This document shows, one piece after another, positions 43,129 through 52,058 of a stretch of 57,002 nt of DNA. The DNA comes from an uncultured Erysipelotrichaceae bacterium (lineage in GTDB: Bacteria > Bacillota_I > Bacilli_A > RFN20 > CAG-826): the NCBI GenBank assembly GCA_902800645.1, contig CADCFC010000009.1, positions 1 through 57,002 on the forward strand. Reading direction: 5' to 3'. The translations under genes were made by a program, and so were the position numbers. Each line of letters starts with the position of its first letter. Within the stretch, counting starts at the first letter, position 1. The notes under the pieces were generated by a model. It was not told the origin of the DNA and made no database searches. It was given only the letters and a program-made list of their open reading frames with translations.

Positions 43129-43235
43129 TAATTTATTCCCCTCTATATATAAATAGGGTCGATTTTGAAAAAAGTTGAAAAAAACTAAAAAAAGTTTTAT
43201 TTGGACACCTCTAATAAAGCTTTGAAATTATTTGA

Positions 43236-43264
43236 TTGTTTATATCTCTAATTTAAATTAGAAT
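43236..43264 (+). promoter_or_regulatory. Promoter of the sugar transporter gene
   Basis: TTGTTT (43236-43241), 17-base spacer, TAGAAT (43259-43264). AAAGGAG before ATG 43302 serves as ribosome site. Confidence 0.6.
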
Positions 43265-43301
43265 ATGTATCGTACTAAGCTACATAAAGGAGAAATTATA
43301 G

Positions 43302-45026
43302 ATGGGCTTTTTTAATGTCGGTGCCACTTATGAAGGTAACAAAGTTCCTAGATTAACTAAGTGGCTATTCCCATTATCAGGCATTTTTAGAGATGCTTGT
43401 TACGCTTTAGTCGGATCATTTTTACTTCAATACGCGATTAATAGTGGCGTTTTAAGTAGTAATCCTGATATTTTCAAGGCGCAATATGGGGTTATTACTG
43501 TTGCGATGATTATCGCTCTTATTTGGGACGGAATTAACGACCCAATTATGGGCTTCATTGTTGAGAAATTCAGATTTAAGAATTTAGGAAAATTCAAACC
43601 ATGGATTTTAATTGGTGCGATTGGTAACGCAGTTGCGGTTGTCATGATGTTCTTAATCAGACCACAATTACCAGATGGTTCTGCTAATGGCTGGGCATTT
43701 GTTGGTGTTATGATTGCGTTCTATTTCTTATGGGATTTATTCTTTACCATTAACGATATCGGTTACTGGTCAATGCTTCCATCATTAACAAATGATGAAC
43801 ATGAAAGAGCAAGCATCACTTCTAAGATGACTGTTTGTGCTTCTATCGGTGGATTCGTTATGACTGCAGGATGTATGTTACTTCCTACAATGTTTACTAA
43901 CTTATCATCTGCATCCGTGTACATGATTCTTGCTATTGTTGCATCTACTTTATTCTTACTATCTCAAGTTGCAGTCTTCTTGTTCTGTAAAGAGAAAAGA
44001 GAAGATCCAAACCAAGTTCAAGTTTCCGAAGAGACTCACTTCTTAGACTTATTTAAAGTCTTTGGTAAAAATAAAGAACTTAGAGTTGCTATTATCTCGA
44101 TGTTCTTATATTACCTCGCTAGTGGTGTTCTTACCGGTGGTATTGGTCTTAACTATTTCTATTTATCACTAGGATATGGTTCTGGTAGAGGCAGCCTTGT
44201 TTCTACAATTATTTCAGTAATGTACGTTATTGCGATGGTTTCTTCTCAAGCTATATATCCAATGATTGCAAAGAAACTACCTAAACAAAAGATTCTTACC
44301 ATTACCTTCATTATTCAAATGGTGGGATTCTTAGGATTCTTCTTCTGTTGTATTCCATTATTTAATGGTAGACCACTCGCGTATAACCAAATTAGACAAA
44401 CAGATCCAAGCTTATATATGGCAATGGATTTTGGCTGGGCATTTGGTGGAACAATGTTCTTATATTACTTGTTCCCATTCATCTTCTTCTTCGGAATGGG
44501 CATGATGTATCTTGCAATTATGGTTATGTTCCAAGATGCGATCGATTATAACGAATGGAAATTCGGTGAAAGAAAAGAATCAATTATCTCTGCTTGGAGA
44601 CCACTTGATGTTAAATTATCTTCTGCCCTTTTAAGAGGATTCCAATATCTCATTTTCTTAGTGGCAGGACTTATGCCAGCTGTTACTGCGATTAGTGATG
44701 CGGAACAAGCACACAACATTTCAGCACAAACTAAAGAAGGTTGGGAAGCTGTTACTGGTAGCACAACTGGTGAATTATATGATCCAGTATTTGTCCAAGC
44801 TGTTAAAGACGCTCAAGCAAAAGCTACAAGCGATATGCTTCGTATTGCAGGTATCTTAATTGTTGTTGTCTTAGTTGTTTCTATCGTTGCTGCTTGGTGC
44901 TTAATGCACTTCGGTTACACGATTACTGAAGAAGAACATCAAAAAATAGTTGATGAGCTCGAAGTTAGACATCAAAAAGATGAAAAAGCAGCCGAGGCAA
45001 AGGAAGCTATAGCGGAAGCTAAATAA
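43302..45026 (+). CDS. GPH-family sugar:cation symporter
   Basis: 574 aa, about twelve transmembrane segments. WDGINDPIMG with the following basic loop is the signature of the glycoside-pentoside-hexuronide:cation symporter family (MelB, LacS-type without IIA domain). An extended loop and a long charged C-terminal tail (about 45 residues, rich in Glu, Lys and Ala) follow the last helix. It imports a sugar or oligosaccharide with Na+ or H+; the substrate cannot be read. It has its own promoter and terminator and no enzyme gene beside it. Confidence 0.85.
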   Translation: MGFFNVGATYEGNKVPRLTKWLFPLSGIFRDACYALVGSFLLQYAINSGVLSSNPDIFKAQYGVITVAMIIALIWDGINDPIMGFIVEKFRFKNLGKFKPWILIGAIGNAVAVVMMFLIRPQLPDGSANGWAFVGVMIAFYFLWDLFFTINDIGYWSMLPSLTNDEHERASITSKMTVCASIGGFVMTAGCMLLPTMFTNLSSASVYMILAIVASTLFLLSQVAVFLFCKEKREDPNQVQVSEETHFLDLFKVFGKNKELRVAIISMFLYYLASGVLTGGIGLNYFYLSLGYGSGRGSLVSTIISVMYVIAMVSSQAIYPMIAKKLPKQKILTITFIIQMVGFLGFFFCCIPLFNGRPLAYNQIRQTDPSLYMAMDFGWAFGGTMFLYYLFPFIFFFGMGMMYLAIMVMFQDAIDYNEWKFGERKESIISAWRPLDVKLSSALLRGFQYLIFLVAGLMPAVTAISDAEQAHNISAQTKEGWEAVTGSTTGELYDPVFVQAVKDAQAKATSDMLRIAGILIVVVLVVSIVAAWCLMHFGYTITEEEHQKIVDELEVRHQKDEKAAEAKEAIAEAK

Positions 45027-45047
45027 TTAAACATTTTGTTTAAAAAT

Positions 45048-45082
45048 AGACTCTCCAAAAGACAAATGGAGGGTCTTTTTTT
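45048..45082 (+). terminator. Terminator of the sugar transporter gene
   Basis: AGACTCTCCA (45048-45057) pairs with TGGAGGGTCT (45067-45076) with one G-T pair, followed by a run of seven T. Confidence 0.85.
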
Positions 45083-45143
45083 GTTAGTAGAAAATAACAG
45101 GTAATTTCCTGTTTTTTTCTTTTCCTTTACGGGCATACATATG

Positions 45144-45149
45144 TATAAT
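45144..45149 (+). promoter_or_regulatory. -10 element just upstream of gdpP
   Basis: TATAAT ends nine bases before ATG 45159, so initiation at about 45156 leaves a leader of roughly three bases. There is no ribosome site before this ATG. A -35-like TTTTCC lies 18 bases upstream. An ATG at 45141 in the same frame precedes the -10 and is not used in this reading. Confidence 0.55.
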
Positions 45150-45158
45150 ATATCTACT

Positions 45159-47189
45159 ATGAACAAGAAAATTAACCACGCTAGACTAGTATCACTTATC
45201 TTAATTCTTTTAGAATTTCTTGGCTTAATTGCCTTTGTAGTCATCTATTTTAATGACTTCTTTTATGCTAAATCAGTTATTCTTCCTGAATATGTGATTA
45301 TTGGTGCGATTGGTGTTGTTGCAATTAATACGATTGTGATATTTGTTCACCGCGCGGTTATTAGTAGATATCGTCATAAGACTGATTTACAAGCCGCTGA
45401 AGTTATCGGCAGTGATGTTCAAGAAGCTTATAACTTTGCGATGATTGGCTTATTAGTCACTGATGAAAACGATACGATTATTTGGTCTAACGATTTATTT
45501 AAAGATCGTCACCTTGAAGTTATCGATTTAAATATCTTTGAATGGCAACCTTCTCTTAAGGGTTTAAAAGAAAAAACCTCTAATGAGATTCTTAAAATTC
45601 AAATTGGCAGTCGTAATTTTGAAGTTAAATATCTTTCTGACGCAAGACTTTGGATCTTTAAAGATACGACTGATTATGAACAAGTCTACGCCTATAATAA
45701 AGCGCAGGCTCCTGTTGTTGGAATTCTCGCTATGGATAACTACGACGAAGTTATTAAAGGCGATGATGACTATAACGATACCATTACTAAAGCTAAAGAT
45801 ATTATTTTTGATTACGCAAAAGAATACGGAATTCTTCTTCGTAAATTTAAAGATAGTAACTACTTAATGCTTTGTAATTACGAAGCTTATTCCAAAATGA
45901 AAGATGATAACTTCTCTATCGTTGATAAGGTGAGAAGTGTTTCCTTTGGTGAAGATATTCCTTTAACTCTTTCTATCGGTATTGCTAGAGACTTCCCTGA
46001 TGTTGTTAAACTTAACGAACTTGCTAGTTCCGCTCTTGATATTGCGATGAGCCGTGGAGGAGACCAGGTCGTCGTTTCAGTTTATGGAAAAGAAATGGAA
46101 TTCTACGGTGGCAAAACCGAAGCTCAAGAGAAGAGAAGTAGAGTTAAGATTCGTGTTCTCGCCGATTCTTTAATTAACTTAATCAAAAACGCCTCTAACG
46201 TTTTAATTATGGGTCACACTAATATGGACATGGACGCTTTAGGAAGCTGTTTAGGTGTTAAAGCGATATGTGAACGATTAGATGTTCCTTCTAAATTAAT
46301 CGTTGATTTAAAGGCTACTGAAAGTAAAACGAGAGCTGCAATTACTTCTTCTTTCCCTAAAGATGAACTAGATAACTTAATCGTTAGTAGCAAAGACGCG
46401 ATTGGTTTAATTAAAGAAAACACATTAGTGGTTGTTTGTGATGTCCATATTCCTTCAATGGTTATGGCTCCTGATGTACTTGATCATACGAATAAGATTG
46501 TCGTTATCGACCATCATAGAAGAGCAGAAGAATATATCGAATCTCCTGTCTTTAACTATATTGATCCAGCAGCGAGTAGCGCTTCTGAATTAATTACTGA
46601 ATTCATTAGATTCTCTTCTATTTCTCCTCGTATTGAACTTAAACAAACTTATGCGACTATTATGCTATCTGGTATTTTCTTAGATAGTGGATTCTATAAG
46701 AGCAAGAACACTGGTATTCGTACTTTTGAAGCTTCCACAATTCTTAAAGAATACGGTGCGGATAATAGTGTCGCTGATGATTTACTTAAAGATGGTTATG
46801 AAGAATATCTTGAAACCACTCATATCGTTAGCAATATTAAAACTGCGGATTACGGAGTAGTTTATGCGATTGCTGATCAATCAAGAATCTATGATAGCGC
46901 AGCAATTGCTAAAGCAGCGAATACCTGTTTAAGTATGAAAGGTATTCACGCGGCCTTTGTTATCGGTAGAACTAGTGGTAAAGAGATTAAGATTAGCGCT
47001 CGAAGTGATGGACTAATTAACGTCTCTAAATTATGTGAAAAACTCGGTGGTGGCGGTCACTTTACTAGCGCTGCTGCGACTTTCTTAAAGAGTAATGTCA
47101 GTGAAGTTGAAGATTTATTACTTAAAGTTATACATAAACATTTAACGGAAGCGAAAGCGGACGTGAATAAACGTGAGGAGGAAAACTAA
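45159..47189 (+). CDS. gdpP: Cyclic-di-AMP phosphodiesterase, GdpP type
   Basis: 676 aa from ATG 45159. Two N-terminal transmembrane helices, a PAS-like sensor (VQEAYNFAMIGLLVTDENDT), a degenerate GGDEF domain without the GGDEF motif, then DHH (IMGHTNMDMDALG; IDHHRRAEEY) and DHHA1 (GGGGHFTSAAATF) domains. It hydrolyses c-di-AMP to pApA at the membrane, controlling osmolyte and K+ balance. First gene of the operon with rplI and dnaB, the usual Firmicute order. Confidence 0.95.
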   Translation: MNKKINHARLVSLILILLEFLGLIAFVVIYFNDFFYAKSVILPEYVIIGAIGVVAINTIVIFVHRAVISRYRHKTDLQAAEVIGSDVQEAYNFAMIGLLVTDENDTIIWSNDLFKDRHLEVIDLNIFEWQPSLKGLKEKTSNEILKIQIGSRNFEVKYLSDARLWIFKDTTDYEQVYAYNKAQAPVVGILAMDNYDEVIKGDDDYNDTITKAKDIIFDYAKEYGILLRKFKDSNYLMLCNYEAYSKMKDDNFSIVDKVRSVSFGEDIPLTLSIGIARDFPDVVKLNELASSALDIAMSRGGDQVVVSVYGKEMEFYGGKTEAQEKRSRVKIRVLADSLINLIKNASNVLIMGHTNMDMDALGSCLGVKAICERLDVPSKLIVDLKATESKTRAAITSSFPKDELDNLIVSSKDAIGLIKENTLVVVCDVHIPSMVMAPDVLDHTNKIVVIDHHRRAEEYIESPVFNYIDPAASSASELITEFIRFSSISPRIELKQTYATIMLSGIFLDSGFYKSKNTGIRTFEASTILKEYGADNSVADDLLKDGYEEYLETTHIVSNIKTADYGVVYAIADQSRIYDSAAIAKAANTCLSMKGIHAAFVIGRTSGKEIKISARSDGLINVSKLCEKLGGGGHFTSAAATFLKSNVSEVEDLLLKVIHKHLTEAKADVNKREEEN

Positions 47190-47190
47190 T

Positions 47191-47640
47191 ATGGAAGTTA
47201 TTTTATTAGCGGACGTTAAGAACGTCGGTAAGAAAAACCAAACAGTTAATGTTAGTGATGGATATGCAAATAACTTTTTACTTAAAAAACGATTAGCGGT
47301 TCCTGTCTCTAAAAAAAGTGTTGAGATTCTTGAAAACCAACAAGAAAACGAAAGAGTCCATCAAGAGAACTTAAAAAAAGACGCTCTTAAAATGGTAGAG
47401 ACTCTTAAAGGTATCACTCTTGAATTCCAAATGAAGGTTGGTAAAGACTCTAAGACATTTGGATCAATCTCTTTAAAGCAAGTAGAAGAAGAGATGAAAA
47501 ACAAATATAACATCAGTATTGATAAACGTAAGTTCCTCGATAAAGGACCTTTAGATATGCTCGGCTTATATCGCTTAAGAATTGAGCTTTATAAAGGGGT
47601 TATTGGGGAAGTTAACGTTCATATTTCTGAAAGGGCATAA
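47191..47640 (+). CDS. rplI: Ribosomal protein bL9
   Basis: 149 aa from ATG 47191, with GAGGAGG upstream overlapping the gdpP end; two bases separate it from gdpP. The bL9 signature is present: VILLADVKNVGKK, then VSDGYANNFLLKK. Standard length and two-domain pattern with a long central helix. Large-subunit protein, bound near the L1 stalk. Confidence 0.97.
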   Translation: MEVILLADVKNVGKKNQTVNVSDGYANNFLLKKRLAVPVSKKSVEILENQQENERVHQENLKKDALKMVETLKGITLEFQMKVGKDSKTFGSISLKQVEEEMKNKYNISIDKRKFLDKGPLDMLGLYRLRIELYKGVIGEVNVHISERA

Positions 47641-47642
47641 TT

Positions 47643-49154
47643 ATGGCAGCGCGTAGAAGTAACACAAACAAAAAGATTGCAACTGAACTTCCATATAACA
47701 TCGACGCTGAAAGAGTGGTTCTCGGTTGTGCGATGCTTAAAAAAGACTATTGTCTTGATATTTTAAATACCCTTGAAGAAGAAGATTTCTTTGTCGGCAA
47801 ACATCAAATCATGTTTAGAGCGATTCAAAGTATCGCGGTTAGAGGCATTGATGTTGATGTATTAACTGTTGCTGAAGAACTTCAAAATTTAAAAGAACTC
47901 GAAAATTGTGGTGGTGCGAAATATTTAGCGGAATGCACTAATACAGTTGTCGCTGCTAGCACTTTAACTTTCTATATTCGTATCGTTCAAGATAATTCAG
48001 TTTTAAGAAAAATGCTCAAATGCATTAGAGGAATCGATGAAGAATATCGCAACGAGGAAATTGAAAATATTAATGACTTTATTTTAGATAGTGAAAATAG
48101 ATTTAAAGAAAGTATCGCTAAACGTCATATTTCTACTTTTGCAACCACTAAGGAAATCGCTCCTTTAATTGAAGAGAACTTAGAAAAACTTCAAGATGCA
48201 GATAATGATAGCGATGTTATCGGTGTTTCTACTGGATATGACCGTCTTAACCAAATCACTCAAGGATTTAAACCTGGTGAATTAATTGTTGTCGCTGCTC
48301 GTCCTGCGGTTGGTAAAACGGCGATATGTTTAAACTTTGCTCATAAGATCGCTACTCATTCTAAAAAAGCAGTTGCTATTTTCTCACTAGAAATGAGTAA
48401 AGAACAATTATTTAATCGACTAGTCGCTATGGATAGCTGCGTTGAAGCTAAACGCATCAATAGTGGTAGACTTAATTCCGCGACTGATCGTGTGAAAGTT
48501 CTTAACTCTATTAAAACCATTGCTAATAGCAATATTTATATTGATGACACTCCATCAATTAAACTTAACGATATCATTACTAAAGCCACTAAATTACAAG
48601 CTCATGAACCTGATCTTGCTTTAATTATTGTCGACTATTTAGGCTTAGTCCAAGTTGCGACTAAAAACGGCAAAGGTCCTGATAATCGTCAAGAAGAAGT
48701 CCGTCAGATTTCTTTAGCCTTAAAAGCTTTAGCGAGAGACTTAAAAGTTCCAGTTATTGCAGTTAGCCAACTTTCTCGTGCGGTTGAAAAACGTGATTCT
48801 CAACGCCCAGTCATGAGTGACTTACGTGATAGTGGTAATATCGAACAAGACGCGGATATTGTTATCCTTCTTTATCGTGAAGACTATTACGCGGATAAAA
48901 AGACTAGTAACGCTGCTAATAAAAAAGGCAGTCAACTCACCGCTAACGATAAATTCGAATTAGCGAAAGCACAAAAAGAAAAAGAATTAGGTGCGGAGAT
49001 TCCTGGTAACGCTTCATATACTGAAGTGATCGTTGCGAAAAACCGTGCTGGTCAAACTGGTGTAGCGCGTTTATTCTTCCATAAGGATTACGTCAGATTT
49101 GATGCACCAAGTAAAGAATGGGAAGATGCGATGAACGCCATCGCTGAAGAATAG
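47643..49154 (+). CDS. dnaB: Replicative DNA helicase
   Basis: 503 aa. N-terminal DnaB helical domain, linker, and RecA-like core with Walker A ARPAVGKTA, LIIVDYLGLV as Walker B and SQLSRAVEKR; SDLRDSGNIEQDAD is the conserved C-terminal motif. Hexameric helicase that unwinds DNA at the replication fork. Named dnaC in Bacillus. A charged insert near the C-terminus (about 415-455) is longer than in the reference proteins. Starts two bases after rplI. Confidence 0.96.
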   Translation: MAARRSNTNKKIATELPYNIDAERVVLGCAMLKKDYCLDILNTLEEEDFFVGKHQIMFRAIQSIAVRGIDVDVLTVAEELQNLKELENCGGAKYLAECTNTVVAASTLTFYIRIVQDNSVLRKMLKCIRGIDEEYRNEEIENINDFILDSENRFKESIAKRHISTFATTKEIAPLIEENLEKLQDADNDSDVIGVSTGYDRLNQITQGFKPGELIVVAARPAVGKTAICLNFAHKIATHSKKAVAIFSLEMSKEQLFNRLVAMDSCVEAKRINSGRLNSATDRVKVLNSIKTIANSNIYIDDTPSIKLNDIITKATKLQAHEPDLALIIVDYLGLVQVATKNGKGPDNRQEEVRQISLALKALARDLKVPVIAVSQLSRAVEKRDSQRPVMSDLRDSGNIEQDADIVILLYREDYYADKKTSNAANKKGSQLTANDKFELAKAQKEKELGAEIPGNASYTEVIVAKNRAGQTGVARLFFHKDYVRFDAPSKEWEDAMNAIAEE

Positions 49155-49160
49155 GACTAA

Positions 49161-49913
49161 ATGTTTTTTGATATAGTCGGTAGTGGCTCTAAAGGTAATG
49201 CGACTCTCGTATTTACTGATAACGCCACTATTTTAATTGATATGGGTCTTCCTCTAGTTAGAGTAGAAGAAGAACTAAAAAGATTTAACAAAACCATCAA
49301 AGATATTGATGCGATTTTAATCACCCATAATCACGCAGATCACTATCGCTCTATTAAATCGTTTTCTCCTAAAAAAATGTATTCTTTAGAAGGGACTATT
49401 CCTGGTTCATTAAGTAATGTTATTGAACTTAACACTCCTTTTAATATAAAAGATGCTTCTATTACTGCTTTTAAGACCTCTCACGATGCGATTAATCCTT
49501 GTGGGTATGTGATTACTAGTGGAAACGAAAAACTCGTCTATATGACCGATACAGGGGTTTATCTTTCTATTAATACCCCTTTACTTAAAAACCCTACTTA
49601 TTTAATCATTGAATCTAATCACGATATTCAACTTCTTTTACATACGAATCGACCTATGGAATTAATTCAAAGAATTATGTCTCCTTTTGGTCACCTTTGT
49701 AACGAAGATAGTGCTTTTGCTGCTTTAGAAATCATTGGTGAAAACACTAAAGAGATTGTTTTAGCCCATATCTCTGAAGAGGCTAACACTCCTGAAACTG
49801 CATTAAAAGCGTATAACACGATCTTCTCCTATAAAGGAGTGGATATCTCTAAATATAAAGTGAGATGTGCTCCTCAATGGACTTATATGATTGGAGGAGA
49901 TATAAATGATTAA
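49161..49913 (+). CDS. walJ: Metallo-beta-lactamase fold hydrolase, WalJ/YycJ type
   Basis: 250 aa. SGSKGNATLV near the start and the metal motif THNHADH (HxHxDH) define the YycJ/WalJ group. Members act on nucleic acid ends (exonuclease-like) and affect cell division and replication co-ordination in Bacillus-type cells. In most Firmicutes the gene lies near walRK and rlmH; here rlmH follows directly, but walRK is not in the window. Overlaps rlmH by eight bases. Confidence 0.9.
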   Translation: MFFDIVGSGSKGNATLVFTDNATILIDMGLPLVRVEEELKRFNKTIKDIDAILITHNHADHYRSIKSFSPKKMYSLEGTIPGSLSNVIELNTPFNIKDASITAFKTSHDAINPCGYVITSGNEKLVYMTDTGVYLSINTPLLKNPTYLIIESNHDIQLLLHTNRPMELIQRIMSPFGHLCNEDSAFAALEIIGENTKEIVLAHISEEANTPETALKAYNTIFSYKGVDISKYKVRCAPQWTYMIGGDIND

Positions 49914-50379
49914 AATATACGCGATTGGAAAGATTAAAGATTTCTATAAAAGTGGATGCGATGAATATCTTAAAAGAATAAGTGGATATTCTAAAATTGA
50001 AGTCATTGAAGTTAAAGATGACTCTATTCCTACTAAACCTAGTGAATCTGAAATTAAAAAAGCTAAAGATAACGAAGGCAAACGTATATTAGATTTACTT
50101 AAAAGTAATGAATATCTAATCTCCTTAGATTTAAATAAGAAAGAATTAACTAGTGAAGAATTCGCTTCTTTCTTGTCTAATTCTTTACTGAAAGGTGGAA
50201 ATAATATTTCCTTTGTTATTGGTGGGAGTTACGGTTTAAGTGATGAACTTAAAAAAAGAGTCAACGCTTCTATTTCTTTATCTAACTTAACTTTCCCTCA
50301 CCAATTAGCGAGACTCATCTTACTTGAACAAATCTTTCGAGCGTTTAAAATTATTAATAACGAGACCTATCATAAATGA
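49906..50379 (+). CDS. rlmH: 23S rRNA pseudouridine-1915 N3-methyltransferase
   Basis: 157 aa, SPOUT fold: IYAIGKIKDFY at the start, FVIGGSYGLS as the AdoMet-binding knot motif, and SLSNLTFPHQLARLILLEQIFRA ... NETYHK as the conserved C-terminus, including the terminal YHK. Methylates helix 69 of 23S rRNA. Overlaps the next gene by four bases. Confidence 0.96.
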   Translation: MIKIYAIGKIKDFYKSGCDEYLKRISGYSKIEVIEVKDDSIPTKPSESEIKKAKDNEGKRILDLLKSNEYLISLDLNKKELTSEEFASFLSNSLLKGGNNISFVIGGSYGLSDELKKRVNASISLSNLTFPHQLARLILLEQIFRAFKIINNETYHK

Positions 50380-50714
50380 CCACAGAATTATTTAAAGAAT
50401 TTAAATTAGAAAAAGATAACAGTAATCCCTTTACTCCTCACTATATCATTGATGAAGAGACTGATTTTTATATCGAACCGATTGTCTTTACTCAACTAAA
50501 TGGTTTTAAAGAGAGACATCCTGATAAATTTGATTTAATTGTTTCTTCTTTAATCGATAGAGTGAAGCGACTTAAGAAAGTAATATTTGTGGGAGATTAT
50601 GAATCTTATTTCACTGAAAAAGATGGATATGTTTATCTCGAACTACTCGATATTACTGACCCACTAAAAATATTTGTTGAAGATAAAAGCCGCGGTAGTG
50701 ATTACGGCGACTGA
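50376..50714 (+). CDS. Small protein of unknown function
   Basis: 112 aa, start overlapping the rlmH stop (ATGA). Soluble, acidic, without a recognised motif; contains DFYIEPIVFTQLNGFKERHP and a VFVGDYESYF-like segment. Coupling to rlmH makes it the last gene of the operon; a terminator follows. Confidence 0.75.
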   Translation: MTTELFKEFKLEKDNSNPFTPHYIIDEETDFYIEPIVFTQLNGFKERHPDKFDLIVSSLIDRVKRLKKVIFVGDYESYFTEKDGYVYLELLDITDPLKIFVEDKSRGSDYGD

Positions 50715-50728
50715 ATTAGTCAAAAGAA

Positions 50729-50755
50729 AAGCGCTTATTAAAGCGCTTATTTTTG
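50729..50755 (+). terminator. Bidirectional terminator
   Basis: AAGCGCTT (50729-50736), loop ATTA, AAGCGCTT (50741-50748), then ATTTTTG. Ends the gdpP operon and the convergent gene finishing at 50756. Confidence 0.8.
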
Positions 50756-51907
50756 TTATTGAATAGGTCTAAGCTGTCTCATACTTGCCCACATAACACG
50801 TAAGGAGACGAGCATGATGAACGCCATTTGACCGATGAGATCGGCGGTGATGATAAAGCTTAATACCATTGCGAGTAAGGCAGGTGTAAAGCTTAAGAAA
50901 TAAGATATTTTCTGACATACCCAGAAGTTGTAACTTCTAAATGGATTGTTCTTTCCTCTAGTTAATAAGAAGACCATAAGTCCGAGGAAGACAAGAAGTC
51001 CAGCGTAGACACCTAAATAGATTAATGTGGTGTTCCACTTTGTTTGATCTCTTTGTCTTAAGTAAGAGGCATCGATGATATATTTCCATCCTGTATACAT
51101 CTCACTAACAATAATAGGATTTTCAAGGATTTCTTCTTCGTTAATTGGTAACACTCTATCGCCAACGATATATTTGATTAATGACATATCGTTCATCTTA
51201 GAGTAGTCAAGTCCACCCATGCTATTAGAGGCTTTAGTAGGGGTGCTGCTCTTAAATGTAGCAACAAACATAGTGTCATAAGCTAGAACCATGAAGTTAG
51301 GAGTGTACGCTCCTCTTTTTTGATGCTCTTCGTTAGTGCCATCATATTCAATTGATGCTGAACCTCTAACGTAGGCTCTCACTAATAGTCTATTGACTAA
51401 GTTCTCTAAATCAGTACCCCATTTAGTTGTGTAATGGAGTGTGAAGTTTGTTTCGCTTCCAACTGCTTGACTATCAGTAGTTGGATCATAATACATAACT
51501 CCAGTTCTAACATCTCTATAAATACCTTCGTATTCTAAAGCTACAGTGGCTGAATCGCCAGACTTATCTTCACCATTTTCAAGATAATGGAGATGGTGGT
51601 CTATAATTCTTAAATCTTTGTGATTATTTTCAAAATAGACTGACGCTTTCGCTAAACCTCTATCTAATCCGTATGATCCATTTCTTAAGAAAGAAGAACC
51701 ATATGCATTAGACATTCTTACGAAGTTAGGAATAAGAGGAATGATAATTGCGACGAGCGCGAAAATGATCGCAAGCCACCATGGAGCGTGTTGACCATTA
51801 TTTATACAAGATTGATTGGAAATGACTCCTTTAAAAGAATCAGCGATGATTGCTTTTGTCTTAGGATTCATTGGTTTTTTATTAACTTTTTTTAACTTTG
51901 TTGCCAT
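50756..51907 (-). CDS. Membrane protein of unknown function (DUF1189-like layout)
   Basis: 383 aa with one N-terminal transmembrane helix (about 43-66), a 220-residue extracytoplasmic region, then three C-terminal helices (about 294-316, 337-355, 358-377). The layout resembles DUF1189/MalA-type proteins found with carbohydrate systems in Firmicutes, but no signature confirms it. Stands alone between terminator and a divergent surface gene. Confidence 0.65.
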   Translation of the reverse strand: MATKLKKVNKKPMNPKTKAIIADSFKGVISNQSCINNGQHAPWWLAIIFALVAIIIPLIPNFVRMSNAYGSSFLRNGSYGLDRGLAKASVYFENNHKDLRIIDHHLHYLENGEDKSGDSATVALEYEGIYRDVRTGVMYYDPTTDSQAVGSETNFTLHYTTKWGTDLENLVNRLLVRAYVRGSASIEYDGTNEEHQKRGAYTPNFMVLAYDTMFVATFKSSTPTKASNSMGGLDYSKMNDMSLIKYIVGDRVLPINEEEILENPIIVSEMYTGWKYIIDASYLRQRDQTKWNTTLIYLGVYAGLLVFLGLMVFLLTRGKNNPFRSYNFWVCQKISYFLSFTPALLAMVLSFIITADLIGQMAFIMLVSLRVMWASMRQLRPIQ

Positions 51908-52058
51908 ATTTTAATCCGTTTCTATTTTTGCATAGCAAATAAAGTTTATATGTAATTAACTTTCTTGTAAAGCAAAAGCAAAATATTAATATAATCTTTA
52001 AAATTAATTTTAAAAGGGTACGCTTTTGTATATAATAAGATTTCCTAAGGAAATTAGA

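Larger units (their letters stand above)
42889..43146. repeat. 13-nt perfect inverted repeat bounding the candidate toxin locus
   Basis: ATAGAGGGGAATA at 42889-42901 and its exact complement TATTCCCCTCTAT at 43134-43146, 232 bases apart. In a minus-strand transcript these would be the 5' and 3' ends and could pair, as happens in several type I toxin messages. A terminal repeat of a miniature mobile element is the alternative; no target duplication is visible. Confidence 0.7.

Noticed and set aside
43100-43301. Riboswitch for the sugar transporter
   Set aside because: The repeated leader element lies upstream of the transporter promoter (43236-43264) and so would not be in its message from that start.
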